The notes beneath the pieces were generated by a model that worked only from the letters and a program-made list of their open reading frames with translations, was not told the origin of the DNA and ran no database searches. From Bacillota bacterium (GTDB lineage: Bacteria > Bacillota > Clostridia > Lachnospirales > Cellulosilyticaceae): DNA of 36,317 bases. The stretch covers positions 1 through 36,317 of the forward strand of contig JAEWMQ010000039.1 in assembly GCA_023393125.1 (NCBI GenBank). Reading direction: 5' to 3'. This document shows positions 32,857 to 36,317 of the stretch, piece after piece (within the stretch, counting starts at the first letter, position 1; each line of letters begins with the position of its first letter). The translations under genes were made by a program, and so were the position numbers.

Positions 32857-32973
32857 CTTTGGTTCTTCGTTTTAGTTCTTAATTATTAATTACTCTTTAA
32901 TTCTTTGCTTTTCGCTATTAATTATTAATTGCTCTTCAATTTTTCATTCTTCATTTTTAATTATTAATTGCTC
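32857..32973 (-). repeat. Tandem array of a 39-base AT-rich repeat overlapping the ilvE end
   Basis: Three units of exactly 39 bases (32935-32973, 32896-32934, 32857-32895) each begin GAGYAATTAATAATTAA on the minus strand and then diverge; a degraded fourth follows. The first unit supplies the last codons and stop of ilvE. A related single unit follows pgk at 12880-12931. Confidence 0.8.
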
Positions 32974-33838
32974 TTCCTTGTTCATTAGCATAATCCTTAA
33001 ATGCTGCTAATAAAGCTTTAGTCACTTCTCCTGCATTACCTGTTCCAATCACTCTGCCATCTACCATACTTACAGGAATAGCTTCAGCTGCTGTTCCTGT
33101 TAAGAAACATTCGTCAGCATTATAAACATTGAATAAAGTAAATTCTTTCTCCACTAAAGTGAAACCAAGTTTTGCAGCAAGTTCCATAATACTTCTTCTT
33201 GTAATACCATCTAAGATACCAATATGAATCGGTGGTGTGTAAATCACACCATCTTTTACTATAAAAATGTTATCTCCTGTACACTCTGCTACAATACCAT
33301 CATGGTTAAGCATTAGAGCTTCTGGCACACCAGCACGATTAGCTTCCATCTTAGCTAAAATATTATTTAAATAGTTAAGAGATTTAATTTGAGGATCTAC
33401 AATCGTTGCTTTATTACGTCTTTGAGCAGAAGTAATAATAGGCATTCCTTTTGTATACATTTCTTCTGGATACATAGTAATATTACCTGCAATACAAAAG
33501 ACAGTAGATTTTGGACATTTATTAGGATTTAAACCTAAATCTCCTTTTCCTCTCGTTACAACTAAACGAATATAGCCATCTCTTAAATCATTTCTTCGAC
33601 ATGTTTCTAATAGCACTTCTGTCATCTCTTCTTTTGTAAGAGGAATCTCTAACATAATGGCTTTAGCTGCCGCATAAAGTCTATCGATATGGTCTTCACA
33701 TCTGAAAATACGACCATTATAGGCTCTAATCCCTTCAAAAACACCATCTCCATATAATACACCATGGTCAAAAACGGAAATTTTTGCGTCTTTTTCCTCC
33801 ACATATTGTCCATCTAAATAGATGATTTGACTACTCAT
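32957..33838 (-). CDS. ilvE: Branched-chain amino acid aminotransferase (class IV)
   Basis: This PLP enzyme transfers the amino group between glutamate and the 2-oxo acids of valine, leucine and isoleucine, the last step of the pathway. The 293-residue protein shows the fold-type IV layout: DHGVLYGDGVFEGIR at the N-terminus, the Schiff-base lysine K152 in PQIKSLNYLNN, EALMLNHDGIVAECTGDNIF, and GTAAEAIPV near the end. D-amino acid aminotransferase is the main alternative, but the operon argues for IlvE. The last residues (RAINN) are coded by the first unit of a 39-base tandem repeat. AAAGGTAG precedes ATG 33838. leuB ends 51 bases upstream. Confidence 0.93.
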   Translation of the reverse strand: MSSQIIYLDGQYVEEKDAKISVFDHGVLYGDGVFEGIRAYNGRIFRCEDHIDRLYAAAKAIMLEIPLTKEEMTEVLLETCRRNDLRDGYIRLVVTRGKGDLGLNPNKCPKSTVFCIAGNITMYPEEMYTKGMPIITSAQRRNKATIVDPQIKSLNYLNNILAKMEANRAGVPEALMLNHDGIVAECTGDNIFIVKDGVIYTPPIHIGILDGITRRSIMELAAKLGFTLVEKEFTLFNVYNADECFLTGTAAEAIPVSMVDGRVIGTGNAGEVTKALLAAFKDYANEQGRAINN

Positions 33839-33889
33839 GCTCTCACTACCTTTTCTTTTAATCTCATTTATAAGTTTCTTACTATAACT

Positions 33890-34972
33890 TTATTTAATAG
33901 CTGCTACAACTAGATCTCCCATTTCAACAGTACCAATTTGTTTCATACCTGGGCTCATAATATCTCCAGTTCTGTAGCCTGCATCTAAAGCAGTCATAAC
34001 TGCCGCTTCAATCGCATCAGCTTCTTTATCTAAGTTAAGTGAATAACGAAGCATCATAGCAGCTGAAAGAATGGTTGCAATAGGATTGGCTTTATTTTGA
34101 CCTGCAATATCTGGTGCGCTACCATGACTTGGCTCATATAAACCAAGTGAACCTTCTCCAAGAGAAGCTGATGCTAACATACCTATTGATCCTGTAATAA
34201 TACTTGCTTCATCTGATAAAATATCCCCAAATATATTGGAAGTTACAATAACATCAAATTGTTTTGGATTAACCACTAATTGCATGGCTGCATTATCTAC
34301 ATACATAAATGAATACTCTACTTCTGGATAATCCGTAGCTACACGGTTAACAACGACTCTCCAAAGTCTAGAAGATTCAAGTACATTGGCTTTATCTACC
34401 ACGCATACTTTCTTATTACGCTTCATAGCCGCATCAAACCCTACTCTTGTAATACGTTCGATTTCAGCTACTGTATATTTTTCAAGGTCAGATGCAAAAG
34501 TTTTGCTATCGTCTTCTTCACATACAACCTTATTCTTTTCTCCAAAGTAAATACCACTTGTAAGTTCTCTTACAATAAGAATATCTAAACTGTCCCCAAT
34601 GATTTCTTCTTTTAATGGACTAGCATGTTTAAGTTGTGGATAAAGTACAGCTGGACGAAGATTTGCAAATAATTTCAGTGCGCCACGAATACCTAAAAGA
34701 CCTTTTTCTGGTCTATCTCCATTAGGAAGGTTATCCCATTTAGGGCCACCTACAGCGCCAAGAAGTACTGCATCTGCAGCTAAACATGCATCAATGGTTT
34801 CTTGTGGAAGAGATGAACCTTTATTGTCAATGGCTACTCCTCCCATCATTTGTTCATCATATGTAAATTGATGTCCGTAGACTTCTCCAACTTTATTTAA
34901 TACTTTAACGGCCTCTGTAACAATGTCAGGACCTATTCCATCACCTGGAAGTGTGACGATTTTATATTCCAT
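33890..34972 (-). CDS. leuB: 3-Isopropylmalate dehydrogenase
   Basis: LeuB oxidises and decarboxylates 3-isopropylmalate with NAD+ and Mg2+ or Mn2+ in leucine synthesis. The 360-residue length is standard. LPGDGIGPDIV opens the protein; LLGAVGGPKWD and VRELTSGIYFG are LeuB-specific; the substrate Lys/Asp region KANVLESSRLWR, metal-binding NIFGDILSDEAS, and the NAD-site motif EPSHGSAPDIAGQNKANP follow. GGGAGG precedes ATG 34972. It lies between an unknown membrane protein gene and ilvE. Short spacing on both sides suggests one operon. Confidence 0.97.
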   Translation of the reverse strand: MEYKIVTLPGDGIGPDIVTEAVKVLNKVGEVYGHQFTYDEQMMGGVAIDNKGSSLPQETIDACLAADAVLLGAVGGPKWDNLPNGDRPEKGLLGIRGALKLFANLRPAVLYPQLKHASPLKEEIIGDSLDILIVRELTSGIYFGEKNKVVCEEDDSKTFASDLEKYTVAEIERITRVGFDAAMKRNKKVCVVDKANVLESSRLWRVVVNRVATDYPEVEYSFMYVDNAAMQLVVNPKQFDVIVTSNIFGDILSDEASIITGSIGMLASASLGEGSLGLYEPSHGSAPDIAGQNKANPIATILSAAMMLRYSLNLDKEADAIEAAVMTALDAGYRTGDIMSPGMKQIGTVEMGDLVVAAIK

Positions 34973-34996
34973 TTTCTTTTCCTCCCTATATCTATT

Positions 34997-35767
34997 TTAT
35001 ACAAACCACATAGGTATACATGCAATAACGACCAAGGCAACAAAAAAGCCCATTTCTACTAAAAGCATAATAACTAGCTTAACAACACTTTCTCCTCCAC
35101 CTAGCTTATAACGATACTTAAGCAAAAGATAAAATAAGAGGTTTACCCATATAAATAGTAGCAAAGTAGATAGAATACTTATCCATACTGATAACATCAA
35201 ATTACTACTACCTAAAAGATATATCAGCCTATTACATAAAACGGATATCACCATATTAGCAATAAAATTAGCCATATAAATGGGACTAAATACATTTTTT
35301 CCCTCATCATAAGATAACTTAATACCTGCTACATATCTGAATAAGACAGTCTGTATCCCAATAAAAAACCATTTACCAATAGCAATACCCAAGGGCGTAA
35401 ATACTATAGTCATTAAACTTGATAGTGAAAATCTTAAATCACCTACTAATAAAGATGCTAAGATACTTATTACAGTAAGTCCCCAGTACAACCAAGTTCC
35501 GTACTCCTCATCACTATAGCAAGTGATTTCTCCATCCTTGACCAATTCTCTTGGCTTAATAAATAGTTTTCCTAATAATTGAGGTATCGATAAATAGATT
35601 TTCACTCCATCTGCCTGAGATTCTTCATAAGTTAAATACTCTTCATCGCATTTCTTAAGTAGAATATTGAGCACAATAGGCGTTACAACAAGTAACAACA
35701 CAAAAATTAAAACTATTGAGAGCAGGACTACCCCAGGGTAAAATCCTATTAATTGATTGGCATCCAT
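34997..35767 (-). CDS. Unknown multi-pass membrane protein within the leu operon
   Basis: I do not recognise this 256-residue protein. It has six or so hydrophobic segments: one at about 10-35, then a hydrophilic acidic loop (40-90, with ECDEEY-like charged sequence), then five or so from 95 to 255, ending IPMWFV. No catalytic motif, signal peptide or transporter signature is clear. Weak similarity in style to Yip1-type proteins may only reflect composition. It starts 98 bases after leuD and ends 24 bases before the leuB start, in the same direction, so it is probably co-transcribed with the leucine genes. A leucine-related transporter is conceivable but unsupported. Confidence 0.6.
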   Translation of the reverse strand: MDANQLIGFYPGVVLLSIVLIFVLLLVVTPIVLNILLKKCDEEYLTYEESQADGVKIYLSIPQLLGKLFIKPRELVKDGEITCYSDEEYGTWLYWGLTVISILASLLVGDLRFSLSSLMTIVFTPLGIAIGKWFFIGIQTVLFRYVAGIKLSYDEGKNVFSPIYMANFIANMVISVLCNRLIYLLGSSNLMLSVWISILSTLLLFIWVNLLFYLLLKYRYKLGGGESVVKLVIMLLVEMGFFVALVVIACIPMWFV

Positions 35768-35866
35768 TGATTGACCATCCTTTTCATTTATTTTATATTT
35801 GAGCTTGGAAAGTTATGTCATCAATATGTCTATATCCATTCACTTTTTGTAATAAGCTAAATACTT

Positions 35867-36317
35867 CTAGCTTTGTGCTTTTATTTTATTAACAAGTCCA
35901 CCTTGTTTAATAATATCTTGCATGAAGGCTGGGAATGGTTGCCCCTGATAGCTTTCACCTTTTGTTACATTAGTGATTACACCTGTATCAAAGTTAACTT
36001 CTACCACATCCCCTTTTCTAATTCCATCTGCTGCTGCTTCACATTCTAAAATAGGAAGCCCAATATTAATGGCATTACGGTAGAAGATACGTGCAAATGT
36101 TCTTGCAATGACACAAGATATGCCTGCTTCTTTAATAGCTAGTGGTGCATGTTCACGAGAAGATCCACAGCCAAAGTTTTTATCAGCTACAATAATATCT
36201 CCTTCTTTAACTTCTTTCACAAAATTAACATCAATATCTTCCATACAGTGAGCAGCTAACTCTTTTCCGTTAGAAGTATTTAAATAACGTGCTGGAATAA
36301 TAACATCTGTATCTACA
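35867..36317 (-). CDS. leuD: 3-Isopropylmalate dehydratase small subunit (5' end outside the window)
   Basis: LeuD is the small subunit of isopropylmalate isomerase; with LeuC, which carries the [4Fe-4S] cluster, it converts 2- to 3-isopropylmalate. The frame stays open to the window edge: 24 codons before the internal ATG at 36244 read VDTDVIIPARYLNTSNGKEL and onward, the conserved LeuD N-terminal region, so that ATG is not the start. GCGSSREHAPLAIKEAG, ARTFARIFYRNAINIGLP and the C-terminal part are present. About 149 residues are visible of an expected 160-165. leuC is expected just upstream, beyond the window. Confidence 0.95.
   Translation of the reverse strand, partial: VDTDVIIPARYLNTSNGKELAAHCMEDIDVNFVKEVKEGDIIVADKNFGCGSSREHAPLAIKEAGISCVIARTFARIFYRNAINIGLPILECEAAADGIRKGDVVEVNFDTGVITNVTKGESYQGQPFPAFMQDIIKQGGLVNKIKAQS

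Noticed and set aside
36244..36244. ATG 36244 as the leuD start
   Set aside because: The conserved LeuD N-terminal residues continue upstream in frame to the window edge, so the gene is truncated by the window, not short.

Overview
The window looks like chromosomal DNA from a low-GC Gram-positive anaerobe of the class Clostridia. The evidence is AT-rich DNA, strong AGGAGG ribosome-binding sites, a CggR-controlled glycolytic cluster, an IscR-IscS-IscU-MnmA cluster, and many U-tracted hairpin terminators. A Lachnospirales or Cellulosilyticum-like bacterium fits, but that placement is an impression and was not tested. There is no sign of phage, insertion sequence, CRISPR, rRNA or tRNA. Almost every gene lies on the minus strand; the exceptions are an EamA transporter (173-1057) and a DUF2225 protein (25711-26403).

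Layout. (1) 1-4.5 kb: an EamA-type permease, then a minus-strand group of a water-forming NADH oxidase followed by three small BFD-type [2Fe-2S] protein genes, two of them only 58 codons long; an exported amidase follows. (2) 4.5-8.2 kb: rnr (RNase R), secG and a Yip1-like membrane protein. (3) 8.4-16.5 kb: the lower glycolytic genes in transcription order cggR, gap, pgk, tpiA, gpmI, eno. A CggR-type operator lies in the cggR leader, and a 640-base gap rich in palindromes separates gpmI from eno. (4) 16.7-20.4 kb: two tandem Na+/phosphate cotransporter-PhoU paralogues. (5) 20.5-23.9 kb: iscR-iscS-iscU-mnmA, for Fe-S assembly and tRNA 2-thiolation, behind an Rrf2-type operator. (6) 23.9-29.3 kb: a gap with a candidate structured RNA, a lipoprotein GH3 hexosaminidase, DUF2225, an ADP-ribosylglycohydrolase-like protein and a chemoreceptor without an extracellular sensor domain. 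(7) 29.3-36.3 kb: branched-chain amino acid synthesis in transcription order leuD (cut by the window edge), an unknown membrane protein, leuB, ilvE, ilvD, ilvB.

How the parts fit together. The window is mostly housekeeping metabolism. Glycolysis from glyceraldehyde-3-phosphate to phosphoenolpyruvate is nearly complete and under a sugar-phosphate-sensing repressor. The ilv/leu genes make valine, leucine and isoleucine from pyruvate or 2-oxobutyrate, and IlvD and the LeuCD enzyme need Fe-S clusters that the isc genes could supply. The NADH oxidase and BFD genes look like an oxygen- or iron-responsive unit, with a Fur/PerR-like box over the promoter.

The least explained elements are the 126-base stem-enclosed element at 24063-24188, the eno-gpmI intergenic region, the triple BFD array, and a 39-base tandem repeat that supplies the last codons of ilvE and has a relative after pgk.
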